DNA of 64,000 bases from Sipunculus nudus (taxonomy: Eukaryota; Annelida; Sipuncula; Golfingiida; Sipunculidae). Shown here one piece after another: positions 11,888 to 26,799 of the stretch (position 1 is the stretch's first letter; the number at the start of each line of letters is the position of its first letter). Made by a program: the position numbers and the translations under genes. The notes under the pieces were generated by a model, which was not told the origin of the DNA, searched no databases, and was given only the letters and a program-made list of their open reading frames with translations. Location: NCBI GenBank assembly GCA_026874595.1, contig CM049307.1:1761579-1825578 (forward strand), in the 5' to 3' direction.

Positions 11888-12802
11888 TATACACACTGGG
11901 GAAAAATAAACTTCACTACATCCTTATACACACTGGGGAAAAATAACTTCACTGCATCCTTATACACACTGGTAAAAATAACTTCACTGCATCCTTATAC
12001 ACACTGGGGAAAAATTAACTTCATTTTACATCCTTATACACACTGGGGGAAAACAAACTTCACTACACCCATATACACACTGGGGAAAAACAAACTTCAC
12101 TACATCCTTATACACACTGGGGAAAAACAAACACTCACTACATCCTTATACACACTGGGGAAAAACAAACTTCACTTCATCCTTATACACACTGGGGAAA
12201 AAAATAGCTTCATTACATTCTTATAGACACTGGGGAAAAAAATAACTTCACTACATCCTTATACACACTGGGGAAAAACAAACTTCACTACATCCTTAAA
12301 AACACTGGGGAAAAACAACTTCACTGCATCCTTATACACACTGGGGAAAAACAAACTTCACTACATCCTTATACCCACTGGGGAAAAACAAACTTCACTA
12401 CATCCTTAAACACACTGGGGAAAAACAAACTTCACTACATCCTTATACACACTGGGGAAAAACAAACTTCACTACATCCTTATACACACTGGGGGGGGGG
12501 GGGGGGAAACAAACTTCACTACATCCTTATACACACTGGGGAAAAAAATAACTTCACTGCATCCTTATACACACTGGGGAAAAATAAACTTCACTACATC
12601 CTTATACACACTGGGGAAAAAAATAACTTCACTTCATACTTATACACACTGTTGAAAAACAAACTTCACTACATCCTTAAACACACTGGGGAAAAACAAA
12701 CTTCACTACATCCTTATACACACTGGGGGGGGGGGAAACAAACTTCACTACATCCTTATACACACTGGGGAAAAACAAACTTCACTACATCCTTATACAC
12801 CC
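11888..12802 (+). repeat. 37-bp minisatellite, about 25 units
   Basis: Units contain ACACACTGGGGAAAAACAAA followed by CTTCACTACATCCTTAT. Two units have expanded G tracts (about 15 G near 12491-12506 and about 11 G near 12725), showing slippage inside individual units. Short open frames over it are repeat artefacts. Confidence 0.92.
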
Positions 12803-13485
<683 letters not shown>

Positions 13486-13914
13486 TCATGGAGACAAGTT
13501 CCCTTCAGATTTCCTGTTCTGATGGGTGTTCTGTGAGTACAACTGTGACCTCTGCAGCTGACAGTAATGCTACATGGTCCATACACTTTTGAAAAAAATT
13601 AAATTCCAGTTTTTTACTACTTTTCATAATTATTAATGGAATAATTAAATACATTAAGGATTGAACAAAATCACTTTTGAAACTGTGCTTACACGGCAGG
13701 CAAAACAGAATGAGCTTGAACGGCAGGCAAAACAGAATGAGCTTAAACGCTAGGCAGAACAGACTGAGCTCATACATGATCTGAGCAATTTTGAAGGTGA
13801 GTATGGTACTAGAAACGTGTCCATGGAGAGGGACATGAGGACAGATACCTACACTGGGATATTTTATCACCTCAACATGCATTTATTTATGTTTTCATTT
13901 TCAAGTAATACTGA

Positions 13915-14240
13915 ACTGGCACAGGGCTTAAAGCCGGGAAATTGTGAGTTTGATTCTCAGCCAAGACGATGAAATTTTTCACGGTGGGCCCCCACCCAGG
14001 GTAAAAACTGTGCAGGCTTAAGGGGAAGGCCATGCTCAATGGCTGTGTTTCACTCACAACTGAGTGCACCTTTCAGGTTTTTAAGGGGTACGATCCAGCA
14101 AAGGGGACAACTGCACACCAAGGGCCCACAGGTGCAGTAGTCACTTGGCCTGGTTAATGCCAGGATATAAAATGAGAGGAAGTGTGTGATACTGCCCTGT
14201 CATGTAGTCCGAAACTGGAATGAAAATCAGCAGATGTGCA
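13915..14240 (+). repeat. Possible tRNA-derived SINE
   Basis: TGGCACAGGGCTTAAAG at about 13917 and GAGTTTGATTCTC at about 13947 are placed like degenerate A and B boxes. The following sequence (GGGCCCCCACCCAGGGTAAA) is unlike the neighbouring repeats. The end is a guess, set before the CAAGTGGCCC head at 14258. Confidence 0.4.
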
Positions 14241-14257
14241 AATACATAGTTATGTTA

Positions 14258-17200
14258 GCTTTAAACAAGTGGCCCATGGGCCATGACGCTCAACTTGAAA
14301 ATACAAAGAGTGTATTTTAAGATGTATTTGAAATATAATTAACATCAAATTTTTAATTATTCTGAGGGGTACTTCTGAGCCCCATAGCTCAGAGAATATG
14401 GGTAACAGAGACGAAATTTCAGGTTTCCACAGAGATATATTCATGAACCTCCTTTGATGTCAAGTTAGAAAATTTCAGGTCCAGCGGTTAGGAATTGTGC
14501 CATGTTAACAGTTGACAGTTTCTATGCAGGTCTGAAAAAAAAGAGAAAAACATTTGTTAAAATTGGAAAAAATACAGTGGTGCCACCAGTCTGCAGGAGG
14601 TGATGACACATCCCATGATCAATATTCATACAGAGAATCATGGTGATCAATGCAGTAGTAATTCAGATACTAGAGCTTTTGTATCAAATCTTTGATTATT
14701 CTGGGGGGTACTTATGAGACCCATAGCTCGAAGAATATGGGTAACAGAGACCTAATTTCAGATGTCCAAGGAGATTTTTTATGGACCTCCAAGGATTTCA
14801 AGTTTCAGGTCCAGCAGTTATGATTTGTGCCCTGTTATCATTTGACAGCTTCTTTGAAGGTCTCAAAAATAGAGAAAAAATTCGTAACAAGGGACCCATG
14901 GGTCATGGCGCTCAGCTGATCGTGATTGGACTATAAATGTTTCTCCACTGTGATACTATATTGAGTCGATTAAGCTTATGAATATCAATGACATGTTGGG
15001 CTATTATAAAGGTATGTAATGTAATATGTGAGTAAATGATGAATGAAATTACCTGACTGATGGCTTAATGGAATCAAATATAGTGGTTTATTTTTTATTT
15101 ATTTAGGAGGGGTTGAAAACTGTGATATATTTGAGCAAATATGAATGCAATGGCAGCAGTAATAAGCAGTAGTAGAATGATCATAAGGCTATTTGTTGAA
15201 GGATCTAAAGTGTATGGTAGTCTGCAAGCTTTCAATTTGACAGATATGATGCTATGATTAACTATGCTGATGAAGTGATTTATGAATTTGTGACTGTATG
15301 ACACAATATCTCTTTAGTCTTGACAAGGTACATTATTGTGATGCCCACTATGTCTACATATTACACAATATTGACATAATGGACGAATAGTTATACAAAA
15401 TATTAAAGTATGAATATATCTGATTCATCTTGTTCTTGCTTACTGAGGCTGACTTTGGGATGGGGTTCGGAGAAGGGAAAAGTGAGGGCAGCAAGAAGGT
15501 GGATGTAGAAATCTTCTATTGTAATGTTTTTCATTTACATAAGAATATGAAAAGCTAAGAGGAAAGGGATTCTCCTACTTGGTTATAGTAAAGTTCTAAA
15601 TATATGATTGCAAACTAATACTCTGACAAGACTGTCATGAAGAAAAACAGTAAAATTTTGAGATACTGTGATGCATATGAAAATTTACAGATGGACAGGC
15701 AAGTGGACAGAATGGACTAATACCTTTATTTCACTTTCAAGGGAATAATGCATTTAAGTTTATATATAATCCTATTTTTTTAAAGCATATCCACTTTTTC
15801 AATTAAGAAGTTTTTATCTGAATCATTTTTTTATTTACAGGTTTTATAAATTAAAAAAAAAAAAAACTGAAAATATAAGTTAAAATATTAGAATTGTTGC
15901 AAAAGTTGCAATCATTATATATACAGAGTAAAAAACAAACTATAAGTTAAAATATTAGAATTGTTGCAAAAGTTGCAATCATCATATATCCAGAGTGTAG
16001 CTCATATTGGGTCATATTATGCATACACATATATTTTATTATTTTTAAATCATAAATGTTTAAACTGAATTTAAAAGAAAATAATGCCACAACATGGCAT
16101 CCACAAGAATATTCCTTGAATCACTATTAAAAAGTTTTGCACATTGGAGTTTTCAGTACATGCTTAATTTTATTCACCAAAATAAAATAAAAGTAAATTT
16201 GATAAAATAAAACATCTTTTCAAATAAAGTATACACACTAATGATTGAATGGGGGACAAACAATATCATTGTGCTAATTACTATCCCAGTTTTAATTTAT
16301 TACTGGAATTAATAGTCAATTTCACACCTGGTGAAGTTTTTACTCTTCTGAAGTAAGGAATTACTTATCTGATGAACATCCACACTTTGATAGCAATACA
16401 CCACTTTGTGGACACAATTAAATGTACACTTTAATCATTGTAACCCTGGTGGTAAAATTAAAAATCTAAAATGTAGCATAGCCATGAATAAAAGAAAATA
16501 CAGAAAATTATAACATTCATCTAGTTAATGCACCATCTGGGGGGGGGGAGGAGTGCAGGGCAGAGTGGAAGCCTGCTAGTAGTGGCCAAGCTGGGCAAAG
16601 GCAAGCTGCCTGGGGTGGGTTACATAATGCAAGTGAAGGCTGTGTTACTAGGTGGGCTAGATGTAAACACCACTTGACATGGTGTATGAAAACTTGAATA
16701 AAAGCTACTCTTTTCAATCAATTCCTTTGAAATTTAAGATTTTAAAAGATTAAATCCTTATGTATATATGCTGTGAAAATTAAATCAACAGTGCCAAAGT
16801 TGGACAAAATTTAAGGTATTGATTTTTTATTTATTCTAATAACTTGAAAAATTTGCAAAATTCAGATCTAATTTTGGGTAAACAATTGAATCTTGATTAA
16901 ATAAAGTTATATTCCTGAAAAAAAGTCTCTAGGTTCAGCAATTCTCATGTTAGGTGAGTAAATATATTTCCTGATTTTTTTTAAAATTGCATTATTTTTT
17001 GGCATATAACTTCAAAATAATACCCTATACTGACCTAATTTTTGGTATGTTCATAGAAAATGTATGAAAGAATGTGAATACTAAATACGATCAAAAACAG
17101 ATCAGTGGTTTTGATGACTTTTTTTATGGAAAAAGGAGTTTTTTTTCCTTAATATCTCGAAGGAACAATGTCCTAATGACCCAAATTTTGGTATGGTAGG

Positions 17201-18437
17201 AGATTTTGGGTACATCTAAAATTATGCCAACAGCCTGGGGAGCATAGAGATGTGCACTGAATGACCTGCAGTCATCAAAGTGGACTGCTTGACAATGTAA
17301 GGGAATACAACAAGAGCCTCCAAAAAAATTCAATAACTAGCCTAATTTTGCAGCTTTTATTTTCAAATTTCAGATTTTAACAGATTAAATCCTTATGTAT
17401 ACATGCTGTGAAAATTAAATCCACAGTTCTTCCAGGAAAAAAACGTGCCGTGGCCAAAGTTGGGCAAAATTTAAGGTGCCAATTTTATATTTTTGCCAAT
17501 ATTTAAAAAAATTTAACAGATTTTGATCTAATTTTTGGTTTATAATTAAATTTTGATTAATTTAAGTTGTATTACTGGAAAAAAAAGTCCCTACCTTTTA
17601 CACTTTTGGTCTTAAGTGACCAAATATCTTCCTGATTTTTTTACAAAGTCCATTATGTTTGGGCCCATAACTTTTTTATATTATATAATACTGACTTAAT
17701 ATCTGGCATGTACATAGGAACTATATAGAGGAATATTTATGGTAAATATGAAGAAAACCAGATGAGTGGTTTTGATATTAGGCAGTCCTGAAGTGTGAAA
17801 ATAGATTTCTAATAAAAAGGTTTTTCCTAAATATCTCGAAGGAACAAAGTCCTATTGACCCAATTTTCGGCATGGTAGTAGATTTTGGGGACATCTAACT
17901 GTATGCCGAATTTCAGATTCATAGGTCCAATGGTGTCGAAACGTGCCAGTCTTACGGACGGACAGACGGACAGACGGACGGACGGACGGACAGACGGACG
18001 GACGACAGACAATGGACCACGACTATAGCTCAGATGACTAATAGTCAGCTGAGCTAAAAATTAGAAGAAAAAAATAGAGGTGGCGCCGCCAGTTTGCAGG
18101 AACTGATGGAACACTTCAGTATCAATATTCATGCAAAGAATCATTGTGATCAATGCATTAGTTGTTCAGATACTTGAGCTTTTGTATCAAATTTTCCATT
18201 ATTCAGGGGGGTACTCCAGAACCCCAGAGCTCGAAAAATATGGGTAATAGAGACCTAATTACAGGGTTTTAAGGAGATTTTTCATGGACCTCCCTGGATG
18301 TAAAGTAAGAAGATTCCAGGTCCAGTGGTTACAATTTGTGCCCTGTTAACGGACAGACGGCCGGACGGTTGGACGGCCAATGGACAAAGGGTGATCCCTA
18401 TAGCTCAAATGACTTACAGTCAGCTGAGCTAAAAAAT
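14258..18437 (+). mobile_element. Family-1-type element, outer copy interrupted by another family-1 element
   Basis: A head AACAAGTGGCCCATGGGCC at about 14258 and a matching 3' tail at 18360-18437 (GGACGG microsatellite, CTATAGCTCAAATGACTT, CAGCTGAGCTAAAAA) flank the copy at 14888-18060. The sequence left of the inner copy (AGAGAAAAAATTCGTA) and right of it (TTAGAAGAAAAAAATAGAGG) reads through as one block like 47275-47330. The body contains the 'ACTTCGGAGCCCCATAGCTC' type of sequence shared with 47110-47620. No coding capacity. Confidence 0.55.
14888..18060 (+). mobile_element. Family-1 non-autonomous element, copy a (3.2 kb)
   Basis: Starts CAAGGGACCCATGGGTCA with GCGCTCAGCTGA just inside. 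Ends with a GACGG microsatellite (17950-18008), a 13-bp-stem hairpin (TAGCTCAG..AGTCA..CTGAGCTA) and GCTAAAAA. The 3.2-kb body is nearly identical by eye to 55014-58249. Non-coding. A 9-G run at about 16540 lies in it. Confidence 0.75.
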
Positions 18438-18543
18438 TATTGTAAAAAAAGTAATACTGAGCCAGAAACTGAAGTATTTGTATATGTAATCAACAGATAT
18501 TATGAACATGCTGCGCATTTGTTTATTATGTAAATTCACCATC
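18061..18543. other. 3' part of the outer family-1 element and short spacer
   Basis: Continuation of the outer element to 18437, with a GGTGGCGCCGCC variant of the shared palindrome at 18079. The rest is unassigned. Confidence 0.5.
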
Positions 18544-18796
18544 ATGACTGGGTCAAATTTACTATGACCTGATACCCCAGCATTGCTGCCAACACTTGGA
18601 ACCATACTGTGCAGTAATAACTGCCAATGACTGGGTCAGATTTACTATGACCTGATACCCCAGCATTGCTGCCAACACTTGGAACCATACTGTGCAGTAA
18701 TAACTGCCAATGACTTGGTCAGATTTACTATGACCTGATACCCCAGCATTGCTGCCAACACTTGGTACCATACTGTTCAGTAATCACTGCCAATGA
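18544..18796 (+). repeat. 83-bp tandem triplication
   Basis: Three copies starting ATGACTGGGTCA at 18544, 18627 and 18710, differing at a handful of positions. Confidence 0.9.
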
Positions 18797-19421
18797 GCAA
18801 GTGCAAGTCATTAATGAAATCCTTGTTAACTATGACAGATAACGAGCAGAGGTACTTAGGATCAGAAATATTAAATGTTTCCAATCAGGAATGTGATCAT
18901 CTATCAAATACAATATCAGCCACATAAAACAACAACTACAGAATCAGAATCTAAATAATTAACAGGCTCATATAATTGCTGAGTGGAGCCTTAGTACTGG
19001 CCAAAAAAAGCAATTTGTTTTGTACTTGTGGTCAGAAATGATTAAGTACTCAATAAACTTACTTAAAAACTTTTAATGTTAAGATGACAATACATCTAGT
19101 TAATAACATTGAGCTCGTGGATAGATTAATTAAAATCAGCCATTGACTGCTAACAGTAATTATACATGGTGTAAGCATCGCAGCACTGTGTCATACTGAA
19201 TTATGTTACTGGCATGTGTTTATTCAATTTCTCTTTAAGGAAACAAGCTGTTATTGAATTTGTTATTGAATATTTCTTTGTGATAATTGCCATGTATTTT
19301 GCTCATCTAAAGGGCATGTATTATAATTATCCATATAGTTTTTATATGCATGTCTTTTGCATGGATCATATCAGGCTGTTATTGTACGGGCAGTAAACAT
19401 TGTACATTATAATTTACCTGG
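18797..19421. other. Unassigned intron sequence
   Basis: No exon or repeat recognised. Confidence 0.4.
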
Positions 19422-20680
19422 GATTTCATGGATTTTCATACCGTGTGATGTATATTATCCTACCACAGATTTCATGGATTTTCATACTGTGTGATGTATA
19501 TTATCCTACGACAGATTTCATGGATTTTCATACCGTGTGATGTACATTATCCTACCACAGATTTCATGGATTTTCATACCGTGTGATGTATACTATCCTA
19601 CCACAGATTTCATGGATTTTCATACTGTGTGATGTATATTATCCTACCACAGATTTCATGGATTTTCATACCGTGTGATGTATATTATCCTACCACAGAT
19701 TTCATGGATTTTCATACCGTGTGATGTATATTATCCTACCACAGATTTCATGGATTTTCATACTGTGTGATGTATATTATCCTACCACAGATTTCATGGA
19801 TTTTCATACCGTGTGATGTATATTATCCTACCACAGATTTCAAGGATTTTCATACCGTGTGATGTATATTATCCTACCACAGATTTTATGGATTTTCATA
19901 CCATGTGATGTATATTATCCTACCACAGATTTCATGGATTTTCATACCATGTGATGTATATTATCCTACCACAGATTTCATGGATTTTCATACCATGTGA
20001 TGTATATTATCCTACCACAGATTTCATGGATTTTCATACCGTGTGATGTATATTATCCTACCACAGATTTCATGGATTTTCATACCGTGTGATGTATATT
20101 ATCCTACCACAGATTTCATGGATTTTCATACTGTGTGATGTATATTATCCTACCACAGATTTCATGGATTTTCATACTGTGTGATGTATATTATCCTACC
20201 ACAGATTTCATGGATTTTCATACCATGTGATGTATATTATCCTACCACAGATTTCATGGATTTTCATACCGTGTGATGTATATTATCCTACCACAGATTT
20301 CATGGATTTTCATACCGTGTGATGTATATTATCCTACCACAGATTTCATGGATTTTCATACTGTGTGATGTATATTATCCTACCACAGATTTCATGGATT
20401 TTCATACCGTGTGATGTATACTATCCTACCACAGATTTCATGGATTTTCATACCGTGTGATGTATACTATCCTACCACAGATTTCATGGATTTTCATACC
20501 GTGTGATGTATATTATCCTACCACAGATTTCATGGATTTTCATACCGTGTGATGTATATTATCCTACCACAGATTTCATGGATTTTCATACCGTGTGATG
20601 TATATTATCCTACCACAGATTTCATGGATTTTCATACTGTGTGATGTATATTATCCTACCACAGATTTCATGGATTTTCA
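19422..20680 (+). repeat. 46-bp minisatellite, about 27 units
   Basis: Very homogeneous units, GATTTCATGGATTTTCATAC then C/TGTGTGATGTATATTATCCT and ACCACA. The variants (CCGTG, CTGTG, CCATG) are interspersed rather than graded, which fits recent homogenisation. The period is not a multiple of 3 and there is no long open frame. Confidence 0.95.
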
Positions 20681-21505
<825 letters not shown>

Positions 21506-23679
21506 TTATTCAGATTGCAATTGTCACATTTCATATATATCCAAGTTAACAAATATTTTAAATATAAATATTTCACACCACAATTATTTATTAACTAGGG
21601 ACCTGTGGTTTATGGTGCTCAGCTGAAACTGATTATGAGAATATTTTTATAAAAGCCTAACATACTGAAATACAGCAACAGTTAATTTTTTTTGTATATC
21701 ATTTTTGAGAAATGTACACAATACTCATATTTGAGTTTCCTGTGTACTTTTATGGGCTACATGAAATATTCAGAAGCCTCTAATGATAACATATTTGTAG
21801 AAGTATTTGTATCTAAACTAAAACACTGTTATATGCATGTAAATTATAAACAAGGGACCCATGGGTCACGGTGCTCGGCTGTTATATGTAATAAAAAAAT
21901 ATTATTTAGAAATGAGGCACATGCTGGTTTTGTGTGGTAATAAATATAAGCTGTATTATGAGTTGTGGGTGTTTAGCTTATGTATGATTTTGATAGTATC
22001 TTTGAAGACGGGGAAGAGGATTGATTTCATTTACTTTATTAACAAATGGAGTGCTATTGTCACACAGATTTTGACTTGGCCATATAACTTATAAGCAGCA
22101 CATATTATATAAGAGTTTAACTATTTATTAAAATTTAATAATATATATTGTCCCAAATATAATTTTTATTAAAAATAATAAGATAATCATATGATTTTTC
22201 TTCATAAAATATAACTGAAATGATTATTAAAATAATATTATAGAATATATTCATGAATGCATTCATGAAAGAAAGTAGAGATAATAAAACAAATTTAATT
22301 TATCAACTGAAATACAAGGGTTTTAAAAAATAATTGAAATTTTCCATTTTTAAATTAGAAACAAAATTTGATAAGTATGTTCAAAACAAGGGACCCATGG
22401 GTCATGGTGCTCACCTGATTGTGACAGTTATAACTGAATCACCACAGATTTTTTGAAGTTGCAATAAAAATACTATCCTCAGTGCTCAGGAACTAGGGAT
22501 CAATGTCTTTAAATACAGAATACGGAATTAAATTTAATGGTGCTTGCAGGGACTGGTGGGAGTTACAGCACCTCTACATGTATGTGAAGGATAAAATTTA
22601 ATTTAAATGAAATTATTTTTAAATATTTAAAAACAGGCAGAGAGATGGAAAATAAAGCAAATAACTTTAATATCCATTCTACTGAGACAGGAAAATAATG
22701 AACAAATATTTGCATTAGATCCTATTTTTTCTTTTGTTATGTCATTTTTTTAAGTTTATAAATTTTATTATATATTTACAGTATATCATATATATCTGAG
22801 TATTTAAATTGAATGACAAATCTAAACTGCATTAACATTTATACTTAATTTAGTCAGGTAACATCACATTATGCACACAGATATATATTTTTTTTTATAA
22901 AATATTTTTTTATATTTACACAGCAATAAATATATGAAAATAACACTCCAGAATTCACAATTTTAAATTGCACCTTTATTTATCCATGATATGTTTCATA
23001 TATTATTAAATTATGCCTACTGATGGGTTAAATTTTATTTTTGTTAATTTATTTAAAAGGAAATAATTTCTTAAAATGCTACATCAGAACAACATGGAAT
23101 CTCTTGGGTTACTTCTTAAATTAATATTTCAAGAAAGGTTGTGCACAGTGGATCAAAAACAGCTTTACATCTAAAGAAATACAGTTGACAATAACAAACC
23201 ATGTACTGCAATACAAATGGTGATGGTAATGGTGGTGGTGGGAGGGAACTGGGGGGGGGGGGGGAGTTAGGGTAGGGCCTATGCATGAGAATGTATGTTT
23301 ATTACAGCAGGGGTGTTCTGCCAGTGCTGCATCACTAATAAGGTTACCTAGGCAAGGCTGTAGTGAGCAAGAGTGGGGTCTGGGATATACAAAATGCAAA
23401 TACATTAGAGCATCTGAAAAACTTCAATAATTAGAACAATTTATAAGCTTTTACTTTCAAATTTCAGAATTCAACAGATTACATCCACAGATAAATTTCT
23501 AAAAATTTAAAAGTTTTTGAAGTAATTTAGGGTATACAATTAAATTTTGATTAATAAAAGTTATATTACTGAAAAAAGTCCCTAGCTTTAACATTTTTTT
23601 GGTGTTAAGTGACAAAATATTTTTCCTGATTTTTTACAAAGTGCAATATGGTTGGGCCCCATTACTTTTTTAAATTATA

Positions 23680-25183
23680 CAAGGCCTACAGGCCTAATGC
23701 GAACCTGTGCATTGGGAAATACACCAGTTATAATGCTTCAATGCTGGACCATTACTTTTCATGTATATGAACAATGCAAGTACTAAACATTTTGAATAAG
23801 AAACAATTACACAAACATCACTGCTGAAATTCTGGCATGGGTGCACACAACACAAAAACAATTGTAGCTGGCACCACCAGTCTTGTATACAACGAAGCTA
23901 TCAGAGATATACACATATGCCAATTAACAGACTGATATATCAAACCCCTCCTGAGTAATAAGCAGGGACACACATTGTGCAAAAATTATTGTAGGTGGCA
24001 CCACCAGTCTTATATACGAAAAACTATTCGATATGTATAAATATGCCCAATTTCAGGCTGATATATCAAATTCCTCTGTAGAAATAAGCAGGCACATACA
24101 CAGCACGTAACAGCATCACACAGCTAATATATATGGTAATATGACTCAATTCAATCTCCATAATTCAGCCAAAAATCATTCATGTTGAACCATTAGTGAT
24201 GATTATTATAAGAATTATTTTAGGGATTATTCTTGTAAAATATTTAACAAACTGGCTTCAGTGGCATCAGTTGAAAAAGGTATTGCAGGTTTATAACTCA
24301 TATAGGACGATACAGCAAACTGGCTAAGTTCAGCTTCCCGTAACTCAGCTAAAAAGCACTGAACCAAAACCATTTGAACAAACTTGAATTATCAACATCA
24401 GAGGATAATTAATGTGTGATTTAAAATTTTGGCCCAGTGGTTTTTGAGAAGAAGATCTTTGTAGCCACTGAGCTAAAATTTGCTGTCATGGCATATGACT
24501 AAATTCAGCTTCCCATAACCTAGCCCAAAAAGTCGCTGAAAAGAGACCATTTGAACAAACTTCAGAAAGCACTATCCTAGGATTTTATCTGTGCGATATT
24601 AAACATTTTGGCCATATAGTTTCAGAGAAGAAGTTTTTTGTAGCCCTCAGTGTGATACAGCCACTGATGACCCTGTACAGAAAAGGCCGATGCAGGTGGC
24701 GCAACCAATACCTCAATTTCAGATATGACCTATGTGACCAACATTGGCATAAAATTTGGTGATGATAGCTACAGCCGTTTCTGAGATTTAAATTTTAATA
24801 TGCTTTTTTGCACAGTTAACAAAGTTCAACCTCCTGTATCTCGGCCAAAAATCTCCGAACTGGAACCATTCGAACAAACTTAAGAAAGATTGTTCAAGGG
24901 ATCATTTCTGTGAAATATTGGACAATTTGGTTGGACAGTTTCAGAGAAGAAGATTTTTAAAGCTTTTTTAGCTTTTTCCCTATAAAATCTAAGAAAATGC
25001 AGTTAGAAAAAAAATAAACAAAATCTGATATAGTTTTTTGGATGACTGATTATTTGCAAAAAATTTGGTGATGCTAGCCCCATACCGTTTTTGAGATAGC
25101 TATGGTTAACGTACAGACGACGCACGACAGACGACGCATGACGGACGACGCCGCACCATCGCATAAGCTCACAGGTTCGCTAA
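23680..25183 (+). mobile_element. Family-2 element, copy c, with readable empty site
   Basis: Starts CAAGGCCTACAGGCC with GCGAACCTGTG inside, and ends CACAGGTTCGCTAA. The flanks TTTTAAATTATA and TAATACAGACC join to give the uninterrupted family-1 sequence seen near 17690, 57870 and 41090, so the insertion is precise with no target-site duplication. The 3' module carries a GACGACGCATGACGGACGACG stretch. No coding sequence. Confidence 0.75.
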
Positions 25184-25774
25184 TAATACAGACCTAATTT
25201 CTGGCATGTACATAGGAACTAGATAGAGGAATATTTATGGTAAATATGAGGAAAAAAAGATGATTGGTTTTGATGTTAGGCAGTCCTGAAGTGTGAAAAT
25301 AGGTTTTTAATAAAAAATTGAGGTTTTTCCTTAATTTCTCAAAGGAACAAAGTTGCAAAGAAAAAAAAATTGTGGCATTAATCTATTTAATTATGCAATA
25401 GGGAAATTTGGAAAAGAGCCTATGCATGTATTATTAACTATATAATTATCCCAGATTGAACAGACTGAACTTGTTCATGTGCATTTACCAATAATTATTA
25501 AATGCAACATGACTTTAATAAGGCATTACAGTTTTGTACTGCATTTGTGTTATATTCCATTTAAAAATGATGTAGTTAAATCAATACAGAAATCATTACT
25601 TTATTGAAAATTAACTGTAAAGGTGTTTGTTTTAAAACTCATTTGCAGAAAGGGTATCTCTGATGTTTCAATAAAAGCAGGACATAAACATTAACATAAG
25701 AACATTAATGATGTTCAAAATCATTTTGATTTGAAGGGGGGTGGGAACTTCATAATCTCTGGAGTGCATAACTA

Positions 25775-26799
25775 ACTATATTTATTTCGTATAGCGCCAT
25801 TTTTACACGTATGTTTCAAATGCGCTTTACAACTAAAACATCATACTTAAAAATAGAACCACATATTTACTAAATTATCAATGACACTAAAAAGTTAAAA
25901 TAATTATATCGGTAAAAATATAAAAATATTTAGGTATAGTATTTTCTAAAAAGGTAAGTTTTAACGTCCTTCTTAAATTGTTCAATGTGTGATACTGCTT
26001 TCAGTTCTTCTGGAATGCTATTCCATAGCTCTGGACCACAAAGACTGAAAGATCGCGAAGCAAAAGTTTTCCGTTTTGTAGGGGGTACTACAAGCCTTCT
26101 TATACCCCTGTCAGATCTAAGCCCTAATCTGCCTGGTTTCTGTACCTCTATCAATTTCTGAAGGTAATCTGGTGCAGTTCCTTCTAAGCATTTGAAGACA
26201 ACGGTCAAGACTTCATGTTCTATGCAAGCACGAATAGGTAAACAGTGTAATGCCTTACGAGCTTCCGTTGCACTTTCGTATTTTTCCTTGTTTAATACTA
26301 ATTTTGCTGCAATGTTTTGCACACGTTGTAGCTTTTTAATTGATCTTTCTGGTAGACCAAATAAAATTCCATTGCAATAGTCAAGGTGAGACATGACTAG
26401 TCCACAAACTAATGTGTGGGTTGCTTCCATCGTGAGTATGGATCTGATCTGCTTAATTCTATGAATATTATGCATTGCAGTTCTACATTTCAATGAAATG
26501 TGATGTTTGAAATTTAGCTGCTTGTCCAGCCAAGCTCCCAAGTATTTAATATTATCTGAAAGTTCAACGTGTTCTCTGTTTACATTTAACTGAGATGATG
26601 TGCATTTTGATAACTGTCCATTGTTACCAAACATAATGAATTCTGTCTTGGAATTATTCATTTTCAGTCTGTTTGAGTCCATCCACGTTTTAATGTCTTT
26701 CGCACAAGTTTCCAGTTTTCTGATGGTGGCGTTCTCTGCTTGACGATTGTTAGCACTGAATGAACACTTAATTGCATAAGTGCATGCCAGTGACATGTT
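25775..26799 (-). mobile_element. 5'-truncated CR1/L2-like LINE
   Basis: An open frame of 288 codons (25930-26796, minus strand) is the C-terminal part of a non-LTR reverse transcriptase. It has the post-catalytic segment (KMNNSKTEFIMFG), KYLGAWLD, the thumb-like LQRVQNIAAKLVL, an LPIRACIEHEVL segment and LCGPELWNSIPEELK near the end, as in jockey/CR1-like elements. The catalytic YADD region and the endonuclease are absent, so this is a dead-on-arrival 5' truncation. The 3' UTR ends with GGCGCTATACGAAATAAATA, typical of CR1/L2-type tails. The open frame is still intact, suggesting a fairly recent insertion. Confidence 0.85.

Noticed and set aside
19422-20680. Possible CRISPR array from regular repeats
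   Set aside because: Units are directly adjacent with no unique spacers, and the genome is animal. It is a minisatellite.
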